Shown here piece by piece: positions 44,918 through 53,991 of a DNA stretch of 64,000 bases (within the stretch, counting starts at the first letter, position 1; the number at the start of each line of letters is the position of its first letter). Origin of the DNA: an uncultured Pseudomonadales bacterium (lineage in GTDB: Bacteria; Pseudomonadota; Gammaproteobacteria; Pseudomonadales; UBA7434); the NCBI GenBank assembly GCA_943788835.1, contig CALSRU010000015.1:33116-97115 (forward strand), written 5' to 3'. The notes below the pieces were generated by a model, which worked only from the letters and a program-made list of their open reading frames with translations, did no database searches and had not been told where the DNA came from. The position numbers and the translations under genes were made by a program.

Positions 44918-45874
44918 TCAGCGAGGTAATTGAGAAAGAAACTCCTTCAATATAGCGACTGTGCTAACGGGGTCTTCCTCGTGAGGCACATGACCAAGCT
45001 TATCAAAAAGAACTACTTGGCTCTGTTCAATATGGTGCTCAAAGCGGTTAGCCAGCATAGGAGGAATCAGGCGATCCTGCTGGCCCCACAAAATGAGCGT
45101 AGGAACTTCTATTTCCTGTAACCGCGTAGCCATCGCACCTGGCTGGGTTTGCTTAAAGCGCTCGGCAAGAGCCAAACGGTTGCCGGCGCGTGAGGTAAGT
45201 TCGAAATAACGATCAACTAACTCAGTGGTAACCCGCGACGGATCACCGAACACATTTTCAACGCTTTGCCGAATCACAAATCGAGGTAAAACGCCTTCCA
45301 TTAATTCTTTTAAAATTGGCGTCTGGGCGATTTTAAAGCCCAAAGGGACCGACTGTGATTCAAACGGGAGGCCACTGGGGTCTACTAACACTAATTGCTT
45401 GACGCGCTCGGGATATAGCACAGCCGTTGCCCAAGCCACATAACCACCCAGTGAGTTACCGCCAAGCAGGAACTCTTCAATACCTAGCTCATCCATAACG
45501 GCAATTACTGTTCTGGCATACCTTTCTATGCTGTAGTCACTGTTTGGCGCAGGTCCCGTTAAGCCAAAACCCGGCATATCGTAGCGAATGATGCGATGCT
45601 GGGCTTTAAGCTCATCGACCCAACCATCCCAAGTATGCAAAGAAGCGCTCGTGCCGTGCAATAACACCACCGGAATCGAGTCATTGCGCAATCCTTCATC
45701 CCGCAGATGCAGCTGCATTCCCTCAATGTCCACAAATTGTGAGGCCGCATTCGTCCAACGGGGCTTTAGCTCGTCAACAGGGCGGTCAGGCACCGTGTAG
45801 GCTACAAGCAAGCCTACCAAGGCTATAAAAATTAGCAGGATACTTGCGACAAAGAATTTTAAGAGTCGAAACAT
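44918..45874 (-). CDS. Alpha/beta hydrolase with N-terminal membrane anchor
   Basis: The 318-residue protein has a hydrophobic N-terminus (residues about 5-27, an uncleaved anchor or signal) and a standard alpha/beta hydrolase domain: VVLLHGTSASLHTW (oxyanion), GGNSLGGYVAW (nucleophile Ser in GNSLGG), LILWGQQDRLIPP (acid Asp) and LGHVPHEEDP (His). The catalytic triad is complete. It is probably an esterase or lipase facing the periplasm. AAGG lies 6 bases before the ATG. It stands alone. The substrate is unknown. Confidence 0.88.
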   Translation of the reverse strand: MFRLLKFFVASILLIFIALVGLLVAYTVPDRPVDELKPRWTNAASQFVDIEGMQLHLRDEGLRNDSIPVVLLHGTSASLHTWDGWVDELKAQHRIIRYDMPGFGLTGPAPNSDYSIERYARTVIAVMDELGIEEFLLGGNSLGGYVAWATAVLYPERVKQLVLVDPSGLPFESQSVPLGFKIAQTPILKELMEGVLPRFVIRQSVENVFGDPSRVTTELVDRYFELTSRAGNRLALAERFKQTQPGAMATRLQEIEVPTLILWGQQDRLIPPMLANRFEHHIEQSQVVLFDKLGHVPHEEDPVSTVAILKEFLSQLPR

Positions 45875-46151
45875 TAGAGCCTTCTATTGTGATAAACCTT
45901 CTCAGCCGACGAGTTTAACTCAACAACTCGCTGCTAGCTCTATAGAACTACGCGAGCCCCAGCTTCATGTTCGACGCTAATATACTATCTACGAGCGCAT
46001 TGATCAGGTTTGGGCTTCGCACAGTCTTAGGCGCAGGCAATCGTATAAGCTGCAAGGGCATGCGCAAAACTGACTTTTGATTGCTTAATTCCAACCACTA
46101 AAAAATCATGGCTGACCTGTTCTTTTCTTGTGCCTAAAAATTACTACCTGA

Positions 46152-46856
46152 CTAAAACCCATTCACTTTACTAATAACTATGTCATCAGTTCGATAGGTA
46201 AATTTAAGATTGGTGGGCGTGTCAAAAACGTCAGCATCAATACTTACCGTTATTTTTTTTGCGCCAAGCCGAATACTCCCTCTAGGCGATCCATCTACTC
46301 GAACATTAAAACTGTGCTCGCCACCCGGAACCCAAATTTCTGTTTGCGGCTTTATTGAGACAACCTTATATTCGCTGCCTTTATTATCAACAATGTTAAA
46401 GCTATCAAACTGGTTAAGGTTGCCTATTAGCTCAGTGCTCTTGACCGGAACTTTCACATCAAAATAAAAAACGGTTTGAGTATCATACCGAACACGCTTG
46501 CCCGCAGTCGCCTTGTACTCCTCAGTGACTACTTGCTGCAGCTGAATATCCAGCTTTTGCTCATTTGATGCGTTGACCAATACCTGCGCGCCATTTAGTT
46601 GAATAGCTTTCGCAGGCATCTGCGTATCTTCAACAAACTCCCAATCACCATCAGCCTTAATAAGCACCCGCCTACCATCTTCACTAGTTGCTAAGCGATC
46701 ATTACTAATATATTCCCAACTGCCGTTGTCTTTGAGCCTAATTTTACGACCATCATCACCTAAGGCCGTAGAATCGGCATAACTCATTAATGGCAGCAAC
46801 GCGGCCGCGGCAAACCCCACACAAGATAAAAAACTTTGCACAATCACACCATCCAT
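46152..46856 (-). CDS. Secreted protein with two DUF3157-like repeats
   Basis: The 234-residue protein has a signal peptide (about 1-27). Two short repeats follow: LGDDGRKIRLKDNGSWEYI and TSEDGRRVLIKADGDWEFV, the D-G-R-x-V-x-L-x-x-D-G-x-W pattern seen in DUF3157-type proteins. The remainder (about 90-234) is predicted beta-rich with no motif I recognise. The start is uncertain because the ribosome binding site is weak and a GTG lies three codons downstream. It is isolated, between a hydrolase and a BLUF gene. Confidence 0.7.
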   Translation of the reverse strand: MDGVIVQSFLSCVGFAAAALLPLMSYADSTALGDDGRKIRLKDNGSWEYISNDRLATSEDGRRVLIKADGDWEFVEDTQMPAKAIQLNGAQVLVNASNEQKLDIQLQQVVTEEYKATAGKRVRYDTQTVFYFDVKVPVKSTELIGNLNQFDSFNIVDNKGSEYKVVSIKPQTEIWVPGGEHSFNVRVDGSPRGSIRLGAKKITVSIDADVFDTPTNLKFTYRTDDIVISKVNGF

Positions 46857-46999
46857 TAATGAATTTATTACTTGAGGACATCACCGAGCTTCATAAGTGA
46901 CAGATTTGTACCGTGCAGGATACAGGATGCTGCCAGCTTTAAAAACGGGGGAGATGTTAGAAGAGCATAGAAAAAGGAGTTTAGACGCGATTAGCCGAC

Positions 47000-47419
47000 C
47001 TAAGCTAATGCAAGGTGCAACCGCTGCGCCAATTCAGGCAGCCGATCTACCAACAAAAAAAGCCTGCCATGTTGCTCTGACTGACTCGCAATGCCCGGCA
47101 AAAACGCCAACTCAGGAGCCTGTAAATCACCAAACCCCATTTTCCAGTCGGGGAACAGGCGAACCTGAGTGTTAATATCCTGATGAATAAAAAATTCCTC
47201 ATGTCGCGCATCACCTTGCAACCGACTTAGAAGATCGGTAACCGCCACTTTCGGGCCTTCGATTAGTTGCAAAAAGCGGCCGCTGTCGTGAAGCAAGACA
47301 CCCGTAATGTCGTCAATTTCGTTATAAGAACGAGCATCGTGTAAAAGAGCAAGCAGAGCCTGCCTGTCCATTTTGAGTGCTGAAGCACTGGTGTATATGA
47401 TGCGTCGTAGATGATTCAT
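47000..47419 (-). CDS. BLUF-domain blue-light photoreceptor, short (PixD-like)
   Basis: The 139-residue protein is a single BLUF domain with a short C-terminal helix region. The flavin-binding residues are all present: Tyr9 (RIIYTS), Asn33 (YNEIDDITGVLLH), Gln51 (FLQLIEG), Trp92 and Met94 (DWKMGFG). It should bind FAD and undergo the blue-light hydrogen-bond shift. No effector domain is fused, so it must signal by protein contact, as short BLUF proteins such as PixD do. GGTGAG lies 6 bases before the ATG. No obvious partner gene is adjacent. Confidence 0.92.
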   Translation of the reverse strand: MNHLRRIIYTSASALKMDRQALLALLHDARSYNEIDDITGVLLHDSGRFLQLIEGPKVAVTDLLSRLQGDARHEEFFIHQDINTQVRLFPDWKMGFGDLQAPELAFLPGIASQSEQHGRLFLLVDRLPELAQRLHLALA

Positions 47420-47803
47420 TCAAATCTCACCAGTTCGGTTGTCAAACGCAGGGCTAACAACATACCCTACTTTTTCGGTGGCTTAAGAAAAGCTTTATTA
47501 GGCCTTCGCAACAAGCATAGCGTTAAAGCCAATCAGGTCAAATAACAACCAGTAGATAAGTTTCGGCGAACAGCCTCACGTCTTCGTCTTTATTCTCTAT
47601 TTTATGGGGAAAACACGTTCAAGCAAGCGAAAAACACTTGCCGTCGCAAAGAAAAACCTCCCCTTCAAAGGTCTACCTTGTCTAACCAGGCAACCAACCG
47701 ACCACCTGCAACCTTTTCTAATTTTTAACATGCCACCATCAATCATTTATGCAAAAATAAAACGATGTTCAAGAAAAATATATTTAAAAAAATGGAGTGA
47801 GCT
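47420..47803. other. 384-base divergent spacer, BLUF gene / dioxygenase gene
   Basis: No gene is recognised. It must hold promoters for both flanking divergent genes. I found no GGCAT palindrome or repeat. Confidence 0.4.
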
Positions 47804-48634
47804 ATGAAAATAACGCCGTTCAGTGCCAATTGTGGTGTAACTGTTGAAAATTTTCAGTTGGCTTCAATGACAGCCGATGAGTTGGCCAATTTGCGCCAGG
47901 CCTTCGTCCAGCATGGCTTACTTTTTTTTCGCGACCAGGAACTATCACCAGGGGAACACCTGCGTTTTGCAAGGCGCTTCGGCAGTATTGTGGTCAACAA
48001 ATTTTTCAAAACGACCCAAGAGCACCCAGAAATTGCCGAGGTTCGCAAAGAAAAAACACAGCAAACAAATATTGGTGGTGGCTGGCACGCCGATCACTCA
48101 TACGATGATGAGCCCGCTATGGGCTCCATTTTAGTTGCGCGAGTGCTTCCCGAAACAGGCGGTAATACTCACTTTGCCAATCTATATGCAGCCTATGAGG
48201 CGCTACCTTGCAGCATGAAAGAGCGCCTTACCTCTATGCGCGCCATTCACTCCAACAAGCATCTCTATGGCGAAAGTGGACTCTACCGCCTGACCGACCT
48301 AGCCGACCAATTAGGGGGCATGGACCGAGTCGGTGACGCAACCCACCCTGTAGTCATCACCCATCCAGACAGCGGTCGCAAGGCTCTCTATGTCAACCCT
48401 GGTCACACGGTACAATTTGAGGATTGGGGTTTTGACGAAAGCCGCGAACTCCTCGAGGAGCTCTACGCTCACGTTACCCAACCTGAATTCACCTGCAGCT
48501 TTAATTGGTTGCCCGGGTCCGTAACCTTTTGGGATAACCGCTGTAGCTGGCACATAGCGGACAATGACTATCAAGGACAAATGCGCTTAATGCACCGTAT
48601 TACTCTTGCCGGAACAGCGCTCAGCGCAGCCTAA
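47804..48634 (+). CDS. TauD/TfdA family Fe(II)/2-oxoglutarate dioxygenase
   Basis: The 276-residue enzyme has the HxD...H iron site: His95 and Asp97 in GGGWHADHSYDDEP, and His250 in FWDNRCSWHIADND. An Arg near residues 261-264 (QMRLMHRIT) should bind 2-oxoglutarate. Relatives remove sulfonate or phenoxyacetate groups or hydroxylate small molecules. GGAG lies close to the ATG. It is divergent from the BLUF gene, and no sulfonate or phenoxy transport gene is nearby, so the substrate is open. Confidence 0.9.
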   Translation: MKITPFSANCGVTVENFQLASMTADELANLRQAFVQHGLLFFRDQELSPGEHLRFARRFGSIVVNKFFKTTQEHPEIAEVRKEKTQQTNIGGGWHADHSYDDEPAMGSILVARVLPETGGNTHFANLYAAYEALPCSMKERLTSMRAIHSNKHLYGESGLYRLTDLADQLGGMDRVGDATHPVVITHPDSGRKALYVNPGHTVQFEDWGFDESRELLEELYAHVTQPEFTCSFNWLPGSVTFWDNRCSWHIADNDYQGQMRLMHRITLAGTALSAA

Positions 48635-48873
48635 CCTACAGCCTTGTAGCAACCGAACAAAACCGCGCATAGTTATGAGCGCCGGCTAAGCTGGTTCAGC
48701 AGGCGATCTGAACTTTAAAGCCGCACGCTGACTGATCTTGACCGATAGTGACTTCGTAAAAAGCACAGCAAGCCACAGCATCGCGTGTCGGTAATGACCG
48801 TGCTCATGCAACAAGGCTTTCGCCCCCAAAGCGGGTTAAAGAACATTAGCTGTTCCAACTCGAGCAATATATT

Positions 48874-48884
48874 GGCATAATGCC
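48874..48884. promoter_or_regulatory. GGCATAATGCC palindrome upstream of acyl-CoA dehydrogenase pair
   Basis: Perfect GGCAT / ATGCC arms with a one-base centre, 40 bases before the ATG at 48925. The half-sites are those of the recurrent palindrome, but the spacing differs, so it may be unrelated. TGGCATAATGCCTGC also roughly fits a sigma-54 -24/-12 pattern. Confidence 0.3.
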
Positions 48885-48924
48885 TGCGATTTTTTTGCGC
48901 GTAAAAAGAAGAGGACAACCGAAC

Positions 48925-50136
48925 ATGAATATAGATTTTTCGGCCGATGAGCTGGCCTTTCAACAGGAAGTCAGCACGTTTCTAGCGGAGGAATTTCCTG
49001 AGGAAATCCGCAATAAAACAGCCAACAGCATTGAACTGGGCAAAGATGACTACGTCAACTGGCAGAAAATCCTAGCCAAAAAGGGCTGGGCTGCGACCAA
49101 CTGGCCCGTGGAATACGGCGGCACAGGTTGGACGCCGACCCAAAAATATATCTTTGGCAACGAGTGCGCCAAAGCGGGCGCCCCTGAAGTGATGGCCTTT
49201 GGATTGAAAATGGTTGCGCCAGTTATCTATAGTTACGGCAATGAAGAGCAAAAACAGCGTTTCCTGCCCGATATTTTGGCTAGTAACGTGTGGTGGTGTC
49301 AGGGTTACTCTGAACCTAATGCGGGGTCCGACCTAGCTTCATTAAAAACCACGGCAGTTCGCGAAGGCGATGAATATGTCGTTAACGGTACAAAAACTTG
49401 GACCACATTGGGCCAACATGCCGATTGGATTTTTTGCTTGGTTCGTACCGGCGCGGCCGATGTAAAAAATCAAAATGCCATCTCGTTTTTACTAATTGAT
49501 ATGAAAACGCCCGGCATTAACGTTTCCCCGATTTATCTGCTAGACGGCTCGCCCGAAGTCAACGAAGTGCATTTTGATAATGTGCGAGTACCTGTAGAAA
49601 ACTTAATTGGTGAAGAAGGTAAAGGCTGGACTTACGCCAAAGTATTACTCACCCATGAGCGCACGAACATAGCCGGTGTTACTGACAGCAAAAATCGCTT
49701 GAAAGAACTCAAAGAAAAAGCCGCCGCAACTAGCGACGGCATGCCCGGTAGCCACTCTATGCTGAGTGATAATCCCGCATGGCAACAAAAAGTAGCCGAA
49801 TTAGAAATCGACCTATTGGCGCTTGAGTACACCGAACTTAAAACATTGGCTGCGGTGAGCACTGGCAAAGCGCCGGGGCCCGAGTCGTCTATTTTAAAGA
49901 TCAAAGGCACTGAAATACAACAGAGTATCGATCTGCTTAATGTAGAGATGGCTGGCTACTACGGCCTCCCTTTTGTACGAGATCAGTTTATGGATGGCTT
50001 TGATGGAGTGCCGATTGGCCCAGACCAAGCCGCAGCAAGCGCACCGATTTATTTCAACAACCGCAAAGCAACAATTTATGGCGGTAGTAACGAAATTCAA
50101 ACCAATATTATCTGCAAAGCCGTACTCGGCCTATAA
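48925..50136 (+). CDS. Acyl-CoA dehydrogenase, large subunit of a probable pair
   Basis: The 403-residue flavoprotein has the usual fold: CQGYSEPNAGSDLASLKT (flavin region), GTKTWTTLGQHADWIF, and IYGGSNEIQTNIICKAVLGL at the C-terminus. The next gene, 14 bases downstream, encodes a second, diverged acyl-CoA dehydrogenase. Adjacent unequal pairs like this form alpha2-beta2 enzymes, for example mycobacterial FadE26-FadE27 acting on steroid side chains. I infer a heteromeric enzyme for a branched or polycyclic acyl-CoA. ATG 48925 is chosen for its GAGGA and for the family start MNIDFSADELAFQ. Confidence 0.92.
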   Translation: MNIDFSADELAFQQEVSTFLAEEFPEEIRNKTANSIELGKDDYVNWQKILAKKGWAATNWPVEYGGTGWTPTQKYIFGNECAKAGAPEVMAFGLKMVAPVIYSYGNEEQKQRFLPDILASNVWWCQGYSEPNAGSDLASLKTTAVREGDEYVVNGTKTWTTLGQHADWIFCLVRTGAADVKNQNAISFLLIDMKTPGINVSPIYLLDGSPEVNEVHFDNVRVPVENLIGEEGKGWTYAKVLLTHERTNIAGVTDSKNRLKELKEKAAATSDGMPGSHSMLSDNPAWQQKVAELEIDLLALEYTELKTLAAVSTGKAPGPESSILKIKGTEIQQSIDLLNVEMAGYYGLPFVRDQFMDGFDGVPIGPDQAAASAPIYFNNRKATIYGGSNEIQTNIICKAVLGL

Positions 50137-50149
50137 GCGGGGAAAGACA

Positions 50150-51277
50150 ATGGATTTTTCATACAGTGAAGAGCAGCAAATGCTGCAAGATAGCATTAGT
50201 AAATTTATTAACACAGAGTACGACTGGGATAGCCGCCAAGCTATTGCAAAAAGTGAAACAGGCTTCAGCGCAGATCATTGGCAAATGTTTGCCGAACTGG
50301 GATGGCTGACTGTACCGTTTAAAGAAGACGACGGTGGCTTTGGTGGCAGCGCAGTTGACTTAATCGTAACAATGGAAGAGTTTGGTAAAGGCTTGCTAGT
50401 TGAACCGTTTTTAGCCAACACCATACTGGCTGGCACGTTAATCGCCGAAGCCGGCAGTTCCGAGCAAAAAACCGAACTCCTCACGCCTCTCATGGAAGGC
50501 AATGTGCAACTTGCCTTTGCTTACGCCGAGCCACAAAGCCGTTATGAGCTGGCTAACATACAGTGTAGCGCTGTTATTAATGGCGATGAAATCGTGCTTA
50601 ACGGCCACAAATCGGTCGTGATAAATGGCGCGGCAGCTGAAAAAATCTTAGTTTCGGTGCGCACTTCAGGTGACGCCTGTGATCGTGAAGGCGTCAGCTT
50701 GCTTTGGGTTGATGCTAATTCTGCAGGCATTCAACGAAATTCTTACGCGAGTGTTGACGGTCAACGTGCTGCCGACATATGGTTTGATAATGTAACGCTC
50801 CCCACAAGTAACCTGTTAGGTAATGCTGGCGAAGCAATAGACGTTATTGAAAAGACTATCGACAGAGCAGCCCTAGCCATTTGCGCCGAGGCGGTTGGCG
50901 CCATGCAAATGTCATTGCTCAAAACCGTTGAATACAGCAAAATTCGCAAACAGTTCAATACAACGCTTTCAACTTTTCAGGCTTTGCAACACCGCATGGC
51001 TAATATGTTCATAGAAGTTGAGCAGGCTAAGTCGATATTACTTATGGCTGCTATAGAAATGGATCGCTTAAATGGCAAAGCGCCTAAGGCACTCTCGGCC
51101 GCAAAAAGTCGCATTGGCAAAGCAGCTCGCCTAGTGGGTGAAGAGTCTATTCAAATTCACGGAGGCATTGGTGTCACGGATGAGTTAGATGTAGGCCATT
51201 ATTTTAAACGTTTAACTGCCATCCAATTTTCATTTGGCAGCACCGACTACCACACTGCTCGCTTTGCCGCTAGCTAG
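50150..51277 (+). CDS. Acyl-CoA dehydrogenase, small subunit of a probable pair
   Basis: The 375-residue protein begins MDFSYSEEQQMLQDSISKF and ends with the QIHGGIGVTDELDVGHYFKR block typical of the second member of paired dehydrogenases. Its FAD-binding middle is more diverged than in its neighbour (LAFAYAEPQSRYE replaces the usual TEP..GSD). This matches heterotetramers in which one subunit has lost part of the active site. GGGGAAAG lies before the ATG. It follows the larger subunit by 14 bases. Confidence 0.9.
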   Translation: MDFSYSEEQQMLQDSISKFINTEYDWDSRQAIAKSETGFSADHWQMFAELGWLTVPFKEDDGGFGGSAVDLIVTMEEFGKGLLVEPFLANTILAGTLIAEAGSSEQKTELLTPLMEGNVQLAFAYAEPQSRYELANIQCSAVINGDEIVLNGHKSVVINGAAAEKILVSVRTSGDACDREGVSLLWVDANSAGIQRNSYASVDGQRAADIWFDNVTLPTSNLLGNAGEAIDVIEKTIDRAALAICAEAVGAMQMSLLKTVEYSKIRKQFNTTLSTFQALQHRMANMFIEVEQAKSILLMAAIEMDRLNGKAPKALSAAKSRIGKAARLVGEESIQIHGGIGVTDELDVGHYFKRLTAIQFSFGSTDYHTARFAAS

Positions 51278-51415
51278 CCAAGATTGAATGAACCGCTTAT
51301 TGAAGGGCTGCAATAGTCTTTCAATAAGCGCCTCTGCGCTGCGTCGTTTTTGGCGTATTATGATGTTTTCTTTGCACCTATCGCAATGGTTACCTGGCGC
51401 GCTTAGGAAACATCG

Positions 51416-52345
51416 TTGATACCCAATTGCAACGGGATATTTAGCTTGGCTAATTTCTACATCGCTCACGAATATTGGTTTGCCGCCATACAGCTTATAT
51501 TGGCTATGTTCGGTGTGGGTGCTACGCTGACCGGCAACGACTTCCGCGATGTTGCGCGAGAACCTAAATCAGTCACCATTGGCACATTAGTACAACTGGT
51601 CGTTATTCCGCTATCCGCTTTATTACTTATCACCGCGCTTGGTTTAACTGGCGCTATTGTTGTGTCTATCGCCCTACTTGCTGCTATTCCTGGTGGCGCG
51701 AGCTCTAACTTTTTTACGTATTTTGCGCGCGGTAACTTCGCACTATCTATTTGCATCACTGCAATTACTACATTGGCGTGCCTTTTTTCCACGCCTATCA
51801 TTCTCGAATTATTAGTGGGCCAGTACATGCCGGCCAATTTCGTTATGCCCAAACTGCTGATTATGCGCGAGATATTACTGACGCTGCTCATTCCTTTGTC
51901 GCTAGGCATGCTCTATCTTCATTTTTTTCCAAAAAGCGCAGTGCATCTATCTAAGTGGAGTATTCGCGGCTCACTACTAGGTATAGGATTAATCGTAGTC
52001 GGCTCCAGTAGCGCAGGCCGATTAGATATAGCTGCCTTTGGCTTGGAAAACGCCTTAACTATTGTTTATCTGACGCTGCTCTTCGCTATTATTGGCTGGG
52101 GTAGCGGGCGCCTGGCCGGACTCAAACGTGCCGATTGCTCAGCCATTGAAATGGAAGTGGTAGTGCGCAACGTAAATCTAGGCATTCTCATCAAGGCCAC
52201 ACTGTTTCCCGCCGCGGCCCTGCAAACGGCTGTGCTAGGCGACACTGTTCTGTTCGCCCTACTACTTTATGGTGCATTGCAAATGCTACTCGCCGCGCTG
52301 CTCATCGCATTAGGTCGCCGCTCCACCGCCAAGCATCCCGCGTAA
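51416..52345 (+). CDS. BASS (bile acid:Na+ symporter) family transporter
   Basis: The integral membrane protein of about 309 residues has nine or ten helices and the BASS signature regions AMFGVGATLTGNDF and AAIPGGASSNFFTYFARGN (a G-G-x-x-S-N type crossover), as well as EMEVVVRNVNLGILI. It should import an organic acid with sodium. The start is TTG at 51416 with AGGAAA about 7 bases upstream; no ATG is suitable before the first helix. It follows the acyl-CoA dehydrogenase pair by 138 bases and could supply its substrate, as bile-acid-like or other hydrophobic acids are typical cargo. Confidence 0.87.
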   Translation: MIPNCNGIFSLANFYIAHEYWFAAIQLILAMFGVGATLTGNDFRDVAREPKSVTIGTLVQLVVIPLSALLLITALGLTGAIVVSIALLAAIPGGASSNFFTYFARGNFALSICITAITTLACLFSTPIILELLVGQYMPANFVMPKLLIMREILLTLLIPLSLGMLYLHFFPKSAVHLSKWSIRGSLLGIGLIVVGSSSAGRLDIAAFGLENALTIVYLTLLFAIIGWGSGRLAGLKRADCSAIEMEVVVRNVNLGILIKATLFPAAALQTAVLGDTVLFALLLYGALQMLLAALLIALGRRSTAKHPA

Positions 52346-52469
52346 AAATATTTTAAGGCGACATCAACCCATTCAAAACTTTTGCTAATGCTCGGCCAAA
52401 CAAGCTAAACACGTATCAATGCGTAGGCATGTTCTGACGCACTTATAAAGAGCCTTCAAAAAAATCTGC

Positions 52470-52835
52470 TTATAAAAAAAAAGCCAAACCATAGGCGGCA
52501 ACAAAGCCAAGCATCCAGATCCCCACTGATACCCAAATAAATCGTCGATTCCAAACGTCTGCGTGCTCGCACGCTGCTGCTAATTCAGTATCGACTGGGC
52601 AGCTTCTACCCGAACGGTGAACCACCCACCCGGCCAGTGCAATCAGCAGACCTGAGGCTAAAAACATCCACCCTTTAAATTGGCTTAAGGTAATCAGCCA
52701 CGGCGCAGACGACGCCATGGTTGCGACGGTCGCCCCCAGCCCCAACGTGACTAGCGTGATAGGCATCGCGCAACACAATAGCGTGCCAGAGGTAGTAAAC
52801 AGGAGCAACCAACTCCATGAGCGCGGTTTATTCAT
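52470..52835 (-). CDS. MerT-like small metal-transport membrane protein
   Basis: The 121-residue protein has three membrane segments, like mercuric transporter MerT. A Cys pair lies in the first helix (LLCCAMPITLVTLGLGATVA), followed by two Cys in a loop between later helices (SCPVDTELAAACEH). MerT has the same two Cys pairs. GAGG lies 6 bases before ATG 52835. It is last in a minus-strand set with a beta-barrel, a secreted HMA protein and a Cys-rich protein. A role in metal passage across the inner membrane is likely; which metal is open. No merR or merA is present. Confidence 0.7.
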   Translation of the reverse strand: MNKPRSWSWLLLFTTSGTLLCCAMPITLVTLGLGATVATMASSAPWLITLSQFKGWMFLASGLLIALAGWVVHRSGRSCPVDTELAAACEHADVWNRRFIWVSVGIWMLGFVAAYGLAFFL

Positions 52836-52949
52836 GCAGACCTCACTATCATTTAAATTTCGCAATCACTTGAGTCAGCGCTCATCAATCAGCTCACTCG
52901 ATGCTTGAGAAAAACAAACATCCTCGCCGCAGTAGACGCTTTTAACCCA

Positions 52950-53606
52950 TTAATAAACAATACCAATGCCGGCACTTATAAAATCACCATCCCATTCGTT
53001 ATCGTTATCAAGCAAAGGCATTTTATATTCGAATCGCACGACAACATTGCGTTTAAAATACATTAATACGGGGCCGGTTAATATCCGCTGCCCAGATGCA
53101 GAGTCTACGGCGGTAACGTCCCACAAGGTAAACAATGAAGATCCGTTACCGTCTGCATATACAGGACCTATGTTGACATCCAACCCCGTTTTGTCGCCCA
53201 GCGTATAAACATCATAAAGCTGAAAGAGAGAAGCAGTCTCCGCACTGTAACTAAGGCTTAAGCCCGTGTCCCAATCGCTGCCACCGCCAGTGGGCATCGC
53301 CACTGAAGGGGTAAGCCCCCAGCTGGAAGTAAAACCCCCGGCGTTTTTATAGTGCTTAATAGGCACGGCAACAATCGCATCACCGAACTCACCGTCGGCA
53401 TAGGGAAGTTTAAACGTCATACGCACCGAAGGCTTAAATGTATAAACACCCTCAAGCCACTGCGTTGTGGTTGAGTTAGCGTGCTCAGTGCGTGTTTGAA
53501 TACCGTACCCATTGTTCCAGCGTGGCGCCATATCCATAACGGGCTGATGCGCAAGCGCCGTGTTACAAGCGCCCACCAGTAAAAGCAGATATAACACGCC
53601 TTTCAT
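52950..53606 (-). CDS. Outer-membrane beta-barrel protein (meta-pathway/transporter-like)
   Basis: The 218-residue protein has a signal peptide (about 1-19, ending ALA-HQP) and alternating hydrophobic strands ending in IGIVY, with a C-terminal aromatic as in outer-membrane barrels. The start WNNGYGIQTRTEH and the end EWDGDFISAGIGIVY are consistent with a small barrel of the MetA-pathway phenol-degradation-like kind. GGAGG lies before the ATG. Its first bases overlap the stop of the upstream HMA gene (ATGA), so translation is coupled. Its role within the metal set is not known. Confidence 0.68.
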   Translation of the reverse strand: MKGVLYLLLLVGACNTALAHQPVMDMAPRWNNGYGIQTRTEHANSTTTQWLEGVYTFKPSVRMTFKLPYADGEFGDAIVAVPIKHYKNAGGFTSSWGLTPSVAMPTGGGSDWDTGLSLSYSAETASLFQLYDVYTLGDKTGLDVNIGPVYADGNGSSLFTLWDVTAVDSASGQRILTGPVLMYFKRNVVVRFEYKMPLLDNDNEWDGDFISAGIGIVY

Positions 53607-53938
53607 TGGCTCACCTCCAGCTTTTCACCAGCCGAATCAATTGCCCAAATCTCAATGGGTTGATAGCCACCGGCTTCAATCGCATCAAATAAAACAGTTT
53701 TGTCGAGCGCCGCATCCTCACGAACTGCCAGATAAACCAATTGATTGTTTATATCAACCTTAACGCCTTCATCGTATTTTGAGGGGTCAATAAAAGAGAG
53801 TTTTCGCAATTTTTTTGCCACGCCCAATGAGCAGAGCTCACAGACGATGCCATGCACACTTACGACATAATTTTGTGCCGATAAAGAACCAGAAAATATA
53901 GCGCATAAAAGCGCAAGAAAAGTAATTTTTCGCAACAT
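53603..53938 (-). CDS. Secreted HMA-type metal-binding protein
   Basis: The 111-residue protein has a signal peptide (about 1-21, ending SLSAQ) followed by a single heavy-metal-associated domain. Its ferredoxin-like pattern begins YVVSVHGIVCELCSLGVAKKL, with the metal-binding CxxC as CELC, and continues with strands KVDINNQLVYLAV and a final helix (LFDAIEAGGYQP). It resembles MerP in being periplasmic. AAAGG lies before the ATG. It sits between the Cys-rich gene (53-base gap) and the beta-barrel gene (4-base overlap). Confidence 0.8.
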   Translation of the reverse strand: MLRKITFLALLCAIFSGSLSAQNYVVSVHGIVCELCSLGVAKKLRKLSFIDPSKYDEGVKVDINNQLVYLAVREDAALDKTVLFDAIEAGGYQPIEIWAIDSAGEKLEVSQ

Positions 53939-53991
53939 GATGCTACCTTTTGAATAAGAAAATAAGACACAGCCCGCTGGGGCTCACTTTT

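Noticed and set aside
45948..46094. Minus-strand frame of about 48 codons starting TTG, protein-like in composition
   Set aside because: Too short, with no clear ribosome binding site or recognised family; it could be a remnant but I cannot support it.
46897..47175. Plus-strand frame of 92 codons
   Set aside because: It lies largely opposite the BLUF gene, whose motifs are unmistakable.
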